The notes: generated by a model from the sequence alone, not told the origin. Shown: positions 1 to 10,054, counted from the first letter of the stretch. The stretch: DNA of 24,466 nt from Patescibacteria group bacterium UBA6164 (GCA_002422305.1 DIUG01000067.1:5562-30027), one strand, 5' to 3'. Numbers and translations are program-made.

Positions 1-38
1 ATTATCTTGTTTTCTTTTTTTAGTTAATATCAACATTT

Positions 39-1796
39 TTATAATTTATTTATATTAAATACTGCTATTTCTTCTATATTTATTCATTCATTTTTAGTTA
101 ATTCTTCTAAATAAATATTTTTTAAATCATTTTTTATAGTTTCTAATGTTCTAGGTCCTATCATTCAAGCACCTAAATCATCTTTTTTTGAAACTAGATT
201 TTTAGATAATTGATAAGAAAAAATACTTTCTTTTGTCATATCTCAAAATATTGCAGTATCTTTATATTGAAAATAACCTAATTCTTTCAATATTATTTGT
301 AATTTTCTTACTCATTGAGATATTTCTCAAAATTTTGGTATTCATATATTTGATAACTTTTCCTCTGCCTTTTTTAAAGATAATTCTTCCAATTTTCTAT
401 ATTTTTCTTCTAATTCTTTTTTTCTTTCCTCCTCAAATATTTTTTCTTGTTTTATTCTAAGTTCTTCTAATTTTTTTTCTTCTTCTAACATAACCTTTTC
501 AATTCTTTCTTTTTCTATTTTAAATAAATATTCATTATAAATATCTTTTAAACTAGATCTAGTTTTTGGTCAATAATTTCATGCTCATGGACTATTTGTT
601 GATAAGACTATTCATTTTGATAATTGAAACTTATATATAGAATCAACTACATCGTTATAAATACCTGTTATTTCTCAATTATATAAAGATAATTCTTTTA
701 ATATATTTTGTAATTTTATTACATCTTCTTTTGTTGATATAGTTTTTTCAAATATTTCAGAATTTTCATTTTTTAACTCTTTTTCTACATCTATTTGAAC
801 AATTTGTAAATCTATACTTTTATTTTTTAGTTCTTTTTCTACATCTATTTGAGTAATTTCTAATTCTATACTTTTATCTTTTAGTTCTTTTTTTACATCT
901 ATTTGAACAATTTGTAAATCTATACTTTTATCTTTTAGTTCTTTTTCTGGATCTATAGAAGATTCTAAAGATTCTTGATTATCAATTTCTTCATTATTCT
1001 CTATATTTTTTATTGTATATTTATTATTATCAAAATCTCAATCTAAATATTCTTTTAAAAATATATCTCTAGTATTTTTTCCCCAATATCATGCTCAATA
1101 ATCTTTTGAAGATTTTACTATTTCATTTTTCAATTGAAAATTATAGACTATACTTATTATTTCATCATTATAAATCCCATTTATTTCTCATTTATATAAT
1201 CATATCTCTGTAAACAATTTTTGTAAATTTTTAACCATTTCTTTATCACTTCATTTTCATAATCAAGTATTAAAAATACTTGATATTTTTTTTAATCATT
1301 TGGTTGCCCAATCTGGCGAAGCAATATTATTAAAATCAAATGTAACATTTAAACTTGAATCAGTAACATATCATTTTACTTTTCTTTTTCACCAATATAA
1401 TGCTCTTTTTAGTCATTCATCTCAATGTCAAACCCAAACATCTATTCTATCATATTCATATCACCTTTTTCAAGCATTTACTATAGCTCATCATCTATCT
1501 GAAACTTCTCATATTCATAATCACTCCAAATATATTTTTGTTCAGAAAGCATAATTTCTAGGTGCAGCAAGCATTCACGAAAAAACTCATTTTCAAGATG
1601 CTCAACTTATTCATTGTCCATTTAATCTTTTTTCAGATTCATAATCCCCTGTTAAATAAGATTCCTGGTTAGGTAAAGGAGAATAATATGCTGTTACTAC
1701 AAAATATCATTCATCATCATTTGTAGAATAAGCTTTAATAGTAAAAATAGGTAATAAAATTGTTATTATTAATATTTTAGAAATTATTTTTTTCAT
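39..1796 (-). CDS. Secreted 3D-domain protein with three peptidoglycan-binding domains
   Basis: 585 residues in code 25. A signal peptide (about 1-22) is followed by a 3D (Asp-Asp-Asp, RlpA/MltA-type double-psi barrel) domain at about 30-140, opening with VVTAYYSP and containing SDRGGAIV, EYDRIDVW and GHGDEGLKRAL, the acidic positions of the family. Three PG_binding_1-like domains follow at about 183-250, 355-417 and 490-560; each has a KLQ..L.E.. helix, an I/F-Y/G-D loop and a G.....TR or PRT ending. Between the first two lie 18-residue repeats, and a charged coiled coil (about 417-475) separates the second and third. The family binds or cleaves peptidoglycan in the envelope; whether this one is a lytic enzyme or only a binder cannot be told from sequence. 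It has a shorter paralogue just upstream (1960-3159). A role in attacking a host cell wall is inference from the likely epibiotic lifestyle. Confidence 0.85.
770..955 (-). repeat. 54-bp in-frame tandem repeat in the 3D protein gene
   Basis: About three and a half copies of a 54-bp (18-residue) unit; the plus-strand string ACATCTATTTGA recurs at 787, 841 and 895. Consensus residues are roughly DLQIVQIDVEKELKDKSI. The unit is amphipathic and probably forms an extended helical spacer between the first and second peptidoglycan-binding domains. Near-identical copies indicate recent expansion. Confidence 0.85.
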
Positions 1797-1872
1797 ATTT
1801 TTATAGGTCATTATTTTTATTTTTATGTAAATAATTAAAGTTTAAAATAACTTATCTAGTAAATTTTAACAT

Positions 1873-1903
1873 AAAAAAAAGAAAATACCTAAAAATTAGT
1901 ATT
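1873..1903 (-). terminator. Rho-independent terminator after the second 3D gene
   Basis: On the minus strand the arms AATA and TATT plus CTAA and TTAG form a short hairpin (1884-1903) with one bulged base, followed by a T-tract opposite 1873-1880. It lies about 57 nt beyond the stop of the gene at 1960-3159. The stem is weak, so this is a moderate call. Confidence 0.45.
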
Positions 1904-1959
1904 GACTTTTTATTTTATTTATGTGAATTATTGTTTATTTAAAATAATAAGAAATAAAA

Positions 1960-3159
1960 TTATATTATTGAATTCAAATATTTTAATTGTTTTTTTCTTA
2001 AATCATTTTTAGATTTTTTAGTTTGTTTTTCTATTAAACTTCTTAAATTTTTTCTATATTCAATAGCTTTCTTAGTATTTTTTCAATATTTAGTATCTAT
2101 TAAATAAGTTATTTTATTATTTAATAAATCCAATTTATCTTTAATATCTGCAGTTAAATTAATATCTTCATCTAAATTTGTATTTTGTTTTTTGAATATA
2201 TCTCATCAAAATTGTTTTCTCAAAACTGCTAATGTTTTTGTTCAAAAATAACCTGCTTGTGGATCTTCTTCTGAACTAATAATATTATTTTCTACTTGAT
2301 ATTTTATTAATACTTCTTTTAAACTATTATAGTTACCATCTATTGTTCAAGAATAGATTTTAACTTCTGTTAACAAATTTTGTAATTTAATGACATCTTC
2401 TTCATTTGGATTTTCTGCATCCAAAATTAAATTACCATATTTAATAACAGGAGATGAGGCAAACTCCATAGTTAATTCGCTATTTTTTGGCACAATTTTT
2501 CATTTTATTTTTCTTTTTCACCACTTTAAAGATCTCATCAATCATTCATCACCAAATCACATCCAAACATCTATTCTATCATATTCAAATCATAATTCTC
2601 ATGAATTTACAATAGCTCATCATCTATCAGAAACTTCTCATACTCAAATTCAATCTAACTCTATTTTTGTTCAAAAAGTATAATTTGATGGTGCAGCTAA
2701 TAATCATGAAAAAACTCGTTTTCAAGAAGCACTATATTTTCATTTTCAGTTTAATTTTATATCTCATTCAAGAGTTCAAGTTATATATTTGTTCTGTCAA
2801 GGCATAGGAGAATAATATGCCGTTACTATAAAATATTGTACATTCTGGGAGAGCTCTTCAGTTTCACTATTATTTTCAGTTTCACTATTATTTTCAGTTT
2901 CACTATTGTTTTCAGTTTCACTATTGTTTTCTACTTTAGTGATATTAACTATTTCTTCATTTACAGAAGATTTTTCAGTTACAAAAGTTTCTTCACTATT
3001 CAAAGATTTATCTATTTTCATAGAAGTTTCTAATTTAAGACTTTTTTCAGTCTCAATTATATCACCAGAAAAAGAACTAAAAGCTTTAACATCTAGTCCT
3101 AATAAAGATAATAATAATATGGATACGAGCATTAATATAATGCTCTTTATGGAATTCAT
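1960..3159 (-). CDS. Secreted 3D-domain protein with one peptidoglycan-binding domain
   Basis: 399 residues in code 25. Signal peptide about 1-26 (ends VKA), then a Ser/Glu-rich linker ending in four ENNSET repeats (77-100), then the 3D domain from FIVTAYYSPMP (about 110) to about 235. It shares with the neighbour the motifs GEVSDRGGAIVN, EYDRIDVW and GDEGL.R.L.WGKRK.KG. One PG_binding_1-like domain (DVIKLQNLL.EVKIYSG.IDGNY) sits at about 255-326, then a lysine-rich tail of about 70 residues. It is a clear paralogue of the gene at 39-1796, probably by tandem duplication followed by loss or gain of binding domains. The family binds or cuts cell-wall glycan. Each gene seems to have its own terminator, so the pair need not be co-transcribed. 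Confidence 0.85.
2860..2931 (-). repeat. Four 18-bp repeats encoding ENNSET
   Basis: Four tandem 18-bp units encode ENNSET in the linker between signal peptide and 3D domain. Units differ at single bases only (ATTATT/ATTGTT). This is a polar, flexible spacer likely to vary in copy number. Confidence 0.9.
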
Positions 3160-3195
3160 AACATAATATTATATAAATAAGTACAGACATTATAT

Positions 3196-3228
3196 TAAAA
3201 AAATGTATAATACAAGTTTTTTAGTATT
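3196..3228 (-). terminator. Possible terminator after grpE
   Basis: On the minus strand AATAC and GTATT arms (3209-3228) enclose a 10-nt loop, followed by a T-run opposite 3197-3203. It sits about 34 nt past the grpE stop. Its outer flank shares TTAGTATTGACTTTT (plus strand, 3221-3235) with the terminator at 1884-1903. Confidence 0.35.
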
Positions 3229-3261
3229 GACTTTTACATACTTATATATTTGATATATTAT

Positions 3262-3882
3262 TTATCCCGCTCAAACTACAACTTTTGCATGTCTTAAAAC
3301 TCTATCACCTATCATATATCATTTTTCAAATTCATCACAAATAATCCCCTCTACTTGTCCAGGAATAGTAGTCATAACATCATGTTTATCTGGGTCTACA
3401 TTTTCTCATTTTGAAATAAAAGATTTTATTCATAAATTTTCTATATCTTTTTTAAATTTTGATTCAATAGATACTATTCATTCATATAAAACTCCATTTT
3501 TAAAATCTTCTGGTGTATTATTTATAATTCTTTCTAAATCATCTAATCTAGGTAATATTTTTTTTAATATATCAGATTTCAAGAAAAAAATCATATCTTG
3601 TTTATCTCTATCTACTCTTTTTTTAAAATTTTCAAAATCAGCCATTGTTCTAGTAAGCTGGTCCTTGTATTTATCTTCTCACTGTAAATCTATTTCAGGA
3701 TTTTCTAAATTATTTTCTAAATCCTCTCAATCATTAAAAATATTTGGATTATTTAATACTTCTTCGATTTTTTCTTCATCTATTTCTCAATCATTATTTT
3801 CTATATCTTTTATTTCATCTTTCATTTCATCTATAATATCTTGTTCATATAATATATTTTTTTCTTTTTCTTCATTTGTCAT
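3262..3882 (-). CDS. grpE: Nucleotide exchange factor GrpE
   Basis: 206 residues, the usual GrpE length. An acidic N-terminal stretch (about 1-70, rich in Asp/Glu/Asn) leads into the dimerising helices (YKDQLTRTMADFENFKKRVDRDK, about 75-98) and the C-terminal beta domain with NVDPDKHDVM and the family signature GYMIGDRVLRHAKVVVG at the end. GrpE releases ADP from DnaK and so resets the Hsp70 cycle in the cytoplasm. dnaK and a full dnaJ are not in the window; the J-domain protein at 16837-17880 is a different type. The gene is divergent from xthA. Confidence 0.96.
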
Positions 3883-3934
3883 ATTTCAATAGTTAATTTT
3901 TAAAATAATTATCTTTAAGATTTTTATTAATATT

Positions 3935-3961
3935 ATTATAATAAAATAAAATTAATTTCAA
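3935..3961 (-). promoter_or_regulatory. Candidate grpE promoter
   Basis: On the minus strand TTGAAA (3956-3961) and TATAAT (3935-3940) are separated by 15 nt, about 53 nt before the grpE start. The spacing is short, and the surrounding AT-richness makes chance matches common. Confidence 0.35.
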
Positions 3962-4042
3962 GTATAAAATATAAAATAATCAAAAACTTTACTTTTCTAA
4001 ATCAAAAGTTAAAATAAAAAAAATAATTTTTAATAAATAAAT

Positions 4043-4825
4043 ATGAAAATAATTTCTTGGAATGTTAATTGAATAAGAGCAGTTATAAAAAAATGATTTA
4101 AAGAATTTGTAAATAAAGAAAAACCAGATATTCTTTGTTTACAAGAAACTAAGGCTTTTGAAAATCAATTTTTAAAAGAAGTATGAGAATTAGAATGATA
4201 CAAATATATATGGCACTCATGAACTAGGGCTTGATATGCATGAACAGCTATTTTTTATAAAAAAGAATTAAAAGTAATAGATACGAAAAATAATTTTTGA
4301 GAAATAGAACATTTTCATGATGATTGAAGAATAACAGAAATAGAATTTGATGATTTTGTACTTATAAATTGATACTATCCTAATTGATGAACTAGAGCAG
4401 ATTGAACAGAAATGTTAGATTATAAGTTAGAATTTTATAATAAAATAATAGATTATTCAAATAAAATAGTGGAAAAATGAAAAAATATTATTCTTACATG
4501 AGATTTTAATATTTGTCATACTGAAATAGATATTGCAAGACCAAAGGAAAATCAAAATTCTATATGATTTTTACCTATAGAAAGAAATAAAATATCAGAA
4601 TTTTTAAATAATTGATATATTGATACTTTTAGATATTTATATCCAGAAAAAAAAGATACTTACTCTTGGTGGTCATATAGAGCATGAGCTAGAATTAGAA
4701 ATGTATGATGGAGAATAGATTATTTTTTAGTAAATAAAAACTTTTCTAAAAATATAATTGAAACTAAATATATGATTGATATAATATGAAGTGATCACTG
4801 CCCTATTATGTTAAAATTAAAATAA
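4043..4825 (+). CDS. xthA: Exodeoxyribonuclease III (AP endonuclease)
   Basis: 260 residues, full length for the ExoIII/EEP family. Motifs appear in order: MKIISWNVNGIRA with the catalytic Asn, LCLQETKA with the metal-binding Glu35, NGYYPNGG, LTGDFNICH, DTYSWWSYR and the C-terminal IGSDHCP with the catalytic His. It nicks DNA 5' to abasic sites and removes 3' blocks in base excision repair. TGA codons fall on conserved glycines, including that of WNVNG and of TGDFN, which makes this gene a direct proof of the UGA=Gly code. It is divergent from grpE and its stop lies inside one of two 18-bp direct repeats that bracket the next two genes. Confidence 0.97.
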
Positions 4826-4833
4826 CACCTAAA
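4816..4833 (+). repeat. 18-bp direct repeat, left copy
   Basis: ATTAAAATAACACCTAAA, identical to 5465-5482. It covers the last codons and stop of xthA. The two copies flank the toxin-antitoxin pair exactly. Confidence 0.9.
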
Positions 4834-4879
4834 AATATATAATAATTTCTTTGAAAATTACAAAATTAAAAATATTTTT

Positions 4880-4906
4880 TTGATTTTATTTAAAAAATAA
4901 TATAAT
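4880..4906 (+). promoter_or_regulatory. Candidate toxin-antitoxin promoter
   Basis: TTGATT (4880-4885) and TATAAT (4901-4906) with a 15-nt spacer, 53 nt before the antitoxin start. Confidence 0.4.
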
Positions 4907-4916
4907 TAAAGCATAC

Positions 4917-4930
4917 TATCCAAAAGGATA
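4917..4930 (+). promoter_or_regulatory. Candidate autorepression operator of the TA pair
   Basis: Inverted repeat TATCC-AAAA-GGATA, beginning 11 nt after the candidate -10 box and 29 nt before the antitoxin start. That is where type II antitoxins usually bind to repress their own operon. It is short, so this is an inference from position. Confidence 0.35.
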
Positions 4931-4959
4931 TTTAAAATAAAATTTAATTTTACAATATT

Positions 4960-5154
4960 ATGGCTCAAATAACTTTAGATATACCTGATAAATATAAAAC
5001 TTTGATTGACACAGAAAATCTAAAAAAGATTACTTGTGATATTTTAGAAGATTTAATTGAACTTTATCAAGATAAACAAACAAAATCTAAACTAGAAAAT
5101 GATCCTTACGATAAAATACTGAACTCTAAATTAAAATCTTGATTATGAATATAG
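4960..5154 (+). CDS. Probable type II antitoxin
   Basis: 64 residues, ending SGLGI through two TGA glycine codons. The N-terminus MAQITLDIPDKYKTLID looks like the short beta strand plus helix of small antitoxins (LDIPD is typical of several RelB/ParD-like and DUF-type antitoxins), followed by a charged C-terminal half that would wrap the toxin. Its last 10 bases overlap the start of the RelE-like gene (5145), the translational coupling usual for antitoxin-first pairs. I cannot assign a named family; the call rests on size, order and overlap with a recognisable toxin. Confidence 0.7.
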
Positions 5155-5474
5155 TAAAAACACAGTATTTTCTAAAACAACTATTAAATCTAAAAAAAAA
5201 GTTTCCAAAAATAGAAAAAGATTTTTTGTATTTTGAAGAGAATATTAAAATAGAGCCTTTTTCTGATTTATGAAATGGAGTTTTTAAATTTAGATTAAAA
5301 AATTCCTCAATACCAGTTTGAAAGAGAACAGGTTTTAGGTTAATAATATTATTTTTAAATAGTGATAATGCTATACCTCTGCTAATATATTCTAAAAATT
5401 ATAAAGAAAATGTATCTAATTTAGAAATATTAAATGCTAAAGAAAATATTATAAAAGAGTTAGAATTAAAATAA
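5145..5474 (+). CDS. RelE-like type II toxin
   Basis: 109 residues. The C-terminal half has the RelE/HigB-type pattern: a compact beta sheet with NGVFKFRLKN, then the basic VGKRTGFRLIILFL strand pair and LLIYSKNYKENV. In characterised members this fold cleaves mRNA on the ribosome. The start ATG lies inside the antitoxin's final codons. The catalytic residues vary in this family, so activity cannot be judged. It is bracketed, with its antitoxin, by identical 18-bp repeats, suggesting that the pair was inserted between xthA and the PH-domain gene. Confidence 0.72.
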
Positions 5475-5482
5475 CACCTAAA
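5465..5482 (+). repeat. 18-bp direct repeat, right copy
   Basis: Identical to 4816-4833. It covers the end of the toxin gene and finishes 2 nt before the start of the PH-domain gene. Confidence 0.9.
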
Positions 5483-5484
5483 TT

Positions 5485-6153
5485 ATGAATAAATTTGAAA
5501 ATACATTTTTTACAAAATGTTTACCAGAAAATCATGAGATAAGGTGAATAATTCATATTCATTTTATAGATATTTTTAGTAAATTATTTTTATGGATTAG
5601 TTTTTGAGTTATTATACCAACTCTATTTTATTACAACTCTTGAAGAATTCAAATATGGATACCTTTCCATTTTTTAGAATTATTTTTAATATTAATATTC
5701 ATAAAAATAATTTATGATATTTTTAATTGGTATAATGATGTATTAATAGTTACAAATATGTGATTAATTAAACTAGAACGGTCATTATTTAAAACAAATA
5801 CTAAATCAGTTGAATATGATAAAATAGAGTGAATGGAAGTAGAAATATGATGATTATGAGATAAAATTTTTAAAAAATGAAATATTTTAATTCATAAAAT
5901 ATGAGATGATTCATTTTTTTTATGAAATGCAAACAATCCATATAAATGAGTTGATTTAATAGAAGAAACAGCTAATGAAGCTGAAATAGTAGAAGAAACT
6001 AATGATAATAAATTTGATGTAATAATGGAAGCTTTGTGATGAGTAGTAGAAAATTATTTAGATAAAAAAATGACTAAAATAGATAAACAAAAAGAGATAG
6101 AAAAAGTAATTGAAGAAATAGAAAAAAATACTTGAACAATAGATTTAAGATAA
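5485..6153 (+). CDS. Membrane protein with bacterial PH-like domain
   Basis: 222 residues. Two hydrophobic segments (about 25-50 and 58-80) are followed by a bacterial PH (bPH-type) domain: WYNDVLIVTNMGLIKLERSLF, then SVEYDKIEGMEVEIGG and a beta-rich stretch to about 150, the usual layout of YdbS/YdbT-like membrane PH proteins. The C-terminal 70 residues are acidic and helical. Function is unknown for most of this family; an envelope role is likely. It starts 10 nt after the toxin stop and 13 nt before uvrC, so it is probably read as one operon. If the cassette between the 18-bp repeats were removed, it would follow xthA directly. Confidence 0.7.
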
Positions 6154-6166
6154 AATTTATATAAAT

Positions 6167-7969
6167 ATGTCAAATAAAAATATATCATTAATAAATATTC
6201 CAAATTCTCCTTGAATATATAAATTTCTAAATAAAAAATGAGAAATTATTTATATATGAAAATCTGTAAACTTGAAATCTAGAGTAAGTTCTTATTTTAA
6301 TTGAAAATCTAAATTGAACTTTGCAAAACAAAAAATGGTAGATTTGATTTATAATATAGAAACAATTGTTACAAATAATGAAACTGAAAGTCTAATATTA
6401 GAAACAACTCTTATAAAAAAATATCTTCCAAAATATAATATATTAATGAAAGATGGAAAAAATCATTTATATATAAAAATCACAAATGAAGATTTTCCCA
6501 AAATAATAAAAACAAGAATAAAAAATAATAATTGAACTTATTTTTGACCATATATTAGCACTTTTTATGTTACAAATATATTAAAAATAATAAAAAGTAT
6601 ATTTGGTTATTGAATTTGAGAACACAACTTTTTTAAATCAAAAAATAGTTATACATTGGATAAATATATTTTCAAAAATAATTTTAAAATAGAAGAATAC
6701 CATAATATAATTAATAATATAAAAAAGTTCTTGAATTGAGAAACAAAAGAAATAAAAAGAATATTAGAAGAAAAAATGAAAGAGAAAGCAAAAAATTTAC
6801 AATTTGAAGAAGCACAAAAAATAAAAGAAAAATTAAATTCAATTAGTATACTTGAAGAAAACCAAATAGTTAGAGAATGAGTAAATGGAGATTATAATAT
6901 AATAAATTATATAGAAAAATTTGAAAAAACTTATGTATGAATTATTGAAATAAGAGATGGAAAAATTGTATGATTTTATAATTATGATATAGAAAATAGA
7001 TTAAATGAAAATATATTTAGTTTAATAAAATATGTTGTTGAAAATAAATGGAGTAATGAATTAAAGCAAAAAATAATATATATATTACCTTTAAATATAG
7101 AAAAAATAAACAAAGAAATAAATATAGAAATTCCTCAAATATGAACAAAAAAAGAGTTATTAGAATTATGTTATAGAAATATTTATGAATATGCTTATAA
7201 ATCACATATTGATTCTTTGAGTATAAAATGATTTACTAAAAAAACTATGCAAAACATACTTGATTTATTATGATACAAAAAAATAAATCAAAATATAATA
7301 TTTGAGTGTAATGATATATCTCATATTTCTTGAAATTATACAGTAGCTAGTCGTAGTATTATAGAAAATTGAAAAAGTAATACTTCAAAATATAAAAAAT
7401 TTAAAATTAAATCTTTATCACAATGAAAAATAGATGATTTTAATTCTATGAGAGAAGTTATGAATAGAAGAATATTAGAAATAAATAAAAATAATACTAT
7501 ACCTGATTTAATAATAATTGATGGTTGAAAATGACAATTAAGTAGTGTATTAGAAGTAATTAATAATTTTTTAAAAAAAATATCTATAGAAAAAAAAGAA
7601 AATAATTTATTAGAATTATTAAAAAAAGTTCAAATTGTTTGACTAGCAAAAAGAGAAGAAGAATTATTTTTACCTTGAAAAAAAGATCCAATTTTATTAA
7701 AAAAAGATAGTTTAGAACTTAGACTAATACAAAAAATAAGAGATGAAGCACACCGATTTGCAATTACTTTCAATAGAGATAGTAGAATAAAAGCAATGAA
7801 AAAAAATATACTAGAAGAATTACCTGGATTTTGACCAAAAACTAGAAAAAAAATATTAAATAAATATTGAAATATAGAAAAATTAAAAGAAATTAACAAA
7901 AATGAGCTAAATGATATATTAAATAGAACACAAATAAAAACTTTAGAAAATCATTGATTAATAAATTAA
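6167..7969 (+). CDS. uvrC: Excinuclease ABC subunit C
   Basis: 600 residues, full length. Order of domains: GIY-YIG nuclease (GIY at 16-18, YIGKS at 29-33, Arg39) for the 3' incision; a UVR helix pair (MKEKAKNLQFEEAQKIKEKL, about 205) for UvrB contact; the RNase H-like 5' nuclease with ECNDISHISG and IIIDGGKGQLSS; and a C-terminal HhH with LPGFGPKTRKKIL. It makes the two cuts of nucleotide excision repair with UvrA and UvrB, neither of which is in the window. TGA stands for the glycine in YIGKS and in DGGKGQ. It follows the PH-domain gene by 13 nt. Confidence 0.97.
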
Positions 7970-7983
7970 AATACTAAATATTA

Positions 7984-8011
7984 TTGTAATATATGATTTT
8001 ATATTTATAAT
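7984..8011 (+). promoter_or_regulatory. Candidate promoter for the 8042 gene and tatD
   Basis: TTGTAA (7984-7989) and TATAAT (8006-8011) with a 16-nt spacer in the 72-nt gap after uvrC, 30 nt before the next start. Confidence 0.45.
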
Positions 8012-8041
8012 ACTTAAAAATATTTTATAATTTATATACAA

Positions 8042-8563
8042 ATGCAAGATTTTTTAAAAAAATACCAAAACCATAAGCTAATTACAAATATAAATGTAAT
8101 AATTGCAAGTTTATTTTTAGCGACTTTAATAAATTTTTTTCTAATTGATTGAACAAATATAGGGCAAAACTTAAAGGCAAGTGTTTTAAATTCAAAAATT
8201 TGAGATGAAAAAGCAGATATTTATATACAAAAAAATGATACTGGGCTTTTTTTAATAGCCAATAAAAATATAGCTAATATATCTACTCTTTCATTTAGCC
8301 TTTCTTATAATCCAGATAATATTAAAATGTTAGAAATATTGTCTGATATATGAGAAATAGTAAATTTATCTAATACTCCTGGAATAAATTCTATAATATT
8401 AAATACAAATGAACCTACAAATATAGTAAAATGAGATAAACTTATAAAAATAAATTTAAAAAAAATACACGAAACAACTGAAAATATAAATATAGTAAAT
8501 GCTAATTTTAAAGATGTAAATAATGAACAATTTCTACTTTCTACTTCTGGTATTACTTTTTAA
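8042..8563 (+). CDS. Single-pass membrane protein with cohesin-like exterior (unknown)
   Basis: 173 residues. One hydrophobic segment at about 17-36 after a short positively charged N-terminus predicts an N-in, C-out anchor. The exterior part has alternating strands such as ADIYIQKNDTG, STLSFSLSYNPDNIKML and INSIILNTNEP, resembling the cohesin/dockerin-binding-type beta sandwich seen in many CPR surface proteins; this resemblance is by eye only. No catalytic motif. It lies 10 nt before tatD. Confidence 0.6.
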
Positions 8564-8573
8564 AAATTAAAAA

Positions 8574-9401
8574 ATGAATAAAATATTTGACACACATTGT
8601 CATCCTCATTTAAATAAAATAAAAAATATAGATGAAACTATAAAAAGTTTTTTTGAAAAATGATGAAATTATATGACTATTATATGAACTGATTTAGAAA
8701 AAAGTAAAGAAGTATTAGAATTAGCAAATAAATATGAGTGAGTATTTGCTAGTATAGGTATTCATCCATGTGATATTGATAATTTAGACCTTGAAAAAGT
8801 TATTTTAGGATTAGAAAATTTACTATTAAAAAACAAAAATAAAATAGTTGCTATATGAGAATGTTGACTTGATTATTATTGGATGGAAAGAGATGAAAAG
8901 ACAAATTTACTTGATGAAGTAAATAGAAATAAAGTTATTAATTTAAAGAAAAAATTACAAGAAATATTTTTCATAGCCCAAATAAATCTAGCTAAAGAAT
9001 ATAAACTACCAGTGATTATTCATAATAGAGAATCAAAAGATGATGTTTTAAGAATATTAAAGCAAACAAATTTTAAAAATTTTATACTTCATTGTTATAG
9101 TGAAGATCTAAAATATGCTAAAGAATTAATAGAATTTGCACCAAATTGCAAAATAAGTTTTTCTTGACTTATTACATTTAAAAATACTATAGATATACAA
9201 GAGACAGTTAAAAATATTGATATAAAACATATATTAGCCGAAACTGATAGTCCATATTTAACACCTATTCCCTTTAGATGAAAAGAAGAAAATGAACCTA
9301 TATTTACTAAATATATTATAGATAAAATTAATGATATTAGATGAGAAAATTGTAGTGAACAAATTTTCAATAATTCATTAGAAATTTTTAAAATAACTTA
9401 A
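8574..9401 (+). CDS. tatD: TatD family metal-dependent DNase
   Basis: 275 residues, a full TatD. Metal ligands and motifs are in place: FDTHCHPHLN (His8, His10), IGIHPCD, AIGECGLDYYW with the catalytic Glu, VIIHNRE, FILHCYSED and the C-terminal LAETDSPYL. Members are 3'-5' exonucleases or deacylases with roles in DNA repair and turnover. An insertion near DEVNRNKVINLKKKLQE slightly lengthens the loop after the Glu motif. Last gene of the plus-strand block; a strong terminator begins 2 nt after its stop. Confidence 0.95.
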
Positions 9402-9402
9402 A

Positions 9403-9440
9403 ATAAAAGATTTTTTCCTCTAGAGGAAAAAATCTTTTAT
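9403..9440. terminator. Bidirectional terminator between convergent genes
   Basis: A 38-nt perfect inverted repeat centred on CTCTAGAG, with arms AAAAGATTTTTTCCTC (9405-9420) and its complement (9423-9438), A/T runs on both sides. It serves tatD on plus and the gene at 9437-10024 on minus, whose stop codon lies in the right arm. Confidence 0.9.
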
Positions 9441-10024
9441 TTATAATAGTCATTTACCTTATTTCAATTACAAAAAGTTTCTTTAAATCATTCTGCATCT
9501 CAATAATCAGCAAAATATTTCTCCCAATCATGTCATCAAGACATTTTTTTTGCATGTTTTATAGGACACCAATATCTTTCCGTTCTTCAAGCTACTTCTA
9601 CTGCATAAGACATTAATCAATTAAAATAAGAACAATACATACAATTTATTTTTTGTATAAAGTTTAAATAATCAAGCTGTTTACGATCATCAAAAATATA
9701 GTCATTTCTTTTTACTAAAGGTATTCTATATAATCTAAAAGCTGTTTGTTGAAAAATAAAAAGCATTATATCTAAAAATATAGCTGGAATAATCATAGAA
9801 TAAATAAAAGGTATAGATATTATTTCTCTTATTTGTGCTGTAAAAATTGTTTCTATAATTGATTTTTTTTGTTTTTTATTTTCTTTAATTTTTTCATTAT
9901 TAAATACAATTTTACCTGACTTTAAAGTAAATCAATATTTATCCATTAAATTTAAATATTCATTCTTTAATTCTTCCTTTTTTTTCTCTATTTCAGTCAA
10001 AATTATACTTATTTTAGATTTCAT
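9437..10024 (-). CDS. Conserved membrane protein with Cys-rich C-terminal region
   Basis: 195 residues. The N-terminal 60 are charged and helical (coiled-coil-like), then a hydrophobic block (about 70-95, IREIISIPFIYSMIIPAIF) and a cytoplasmic or peripheral C-terminal part with INCMYCSYFNGLMSYAVEVAG, RTERYWCPIKHAKK and a last Cys near ETFCNG. The CMYCSY...RTE.YWCPIKHA pattern recurs in uncharacterised bacterial proteins and its four cysteines could bind a metal. Function unknown. It converges on tatD, sharing the terminator. Confidence 0.75.
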
Positions 10025-10054
10025 AATTATTATAATTAATTTAATATTAATTTG

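Noticed and set aside
1901..1930. Plus-strand promoter at TTGACT (1902) and the same at 3227
   Set aside because: No plus-strand gene follows either site, and both strings are better explained as flanks of minus-strand hairpins.
2390..2683. Plus-strand open frame of 97 residues
   Set aside because: Antisense shadow of the second 3D-domain gene.
8883..9167. Separate gene starting at the Met in YYWMERDEK
   Set aside because: This is the middle of tatD cut by TGA glycine codons; the full frame runs 8574-9401.
9095..9370. Minus-strand hydrophobic frame opposite tatD
   Set aside because: Antisense of a well-conserved gene; no independent support.
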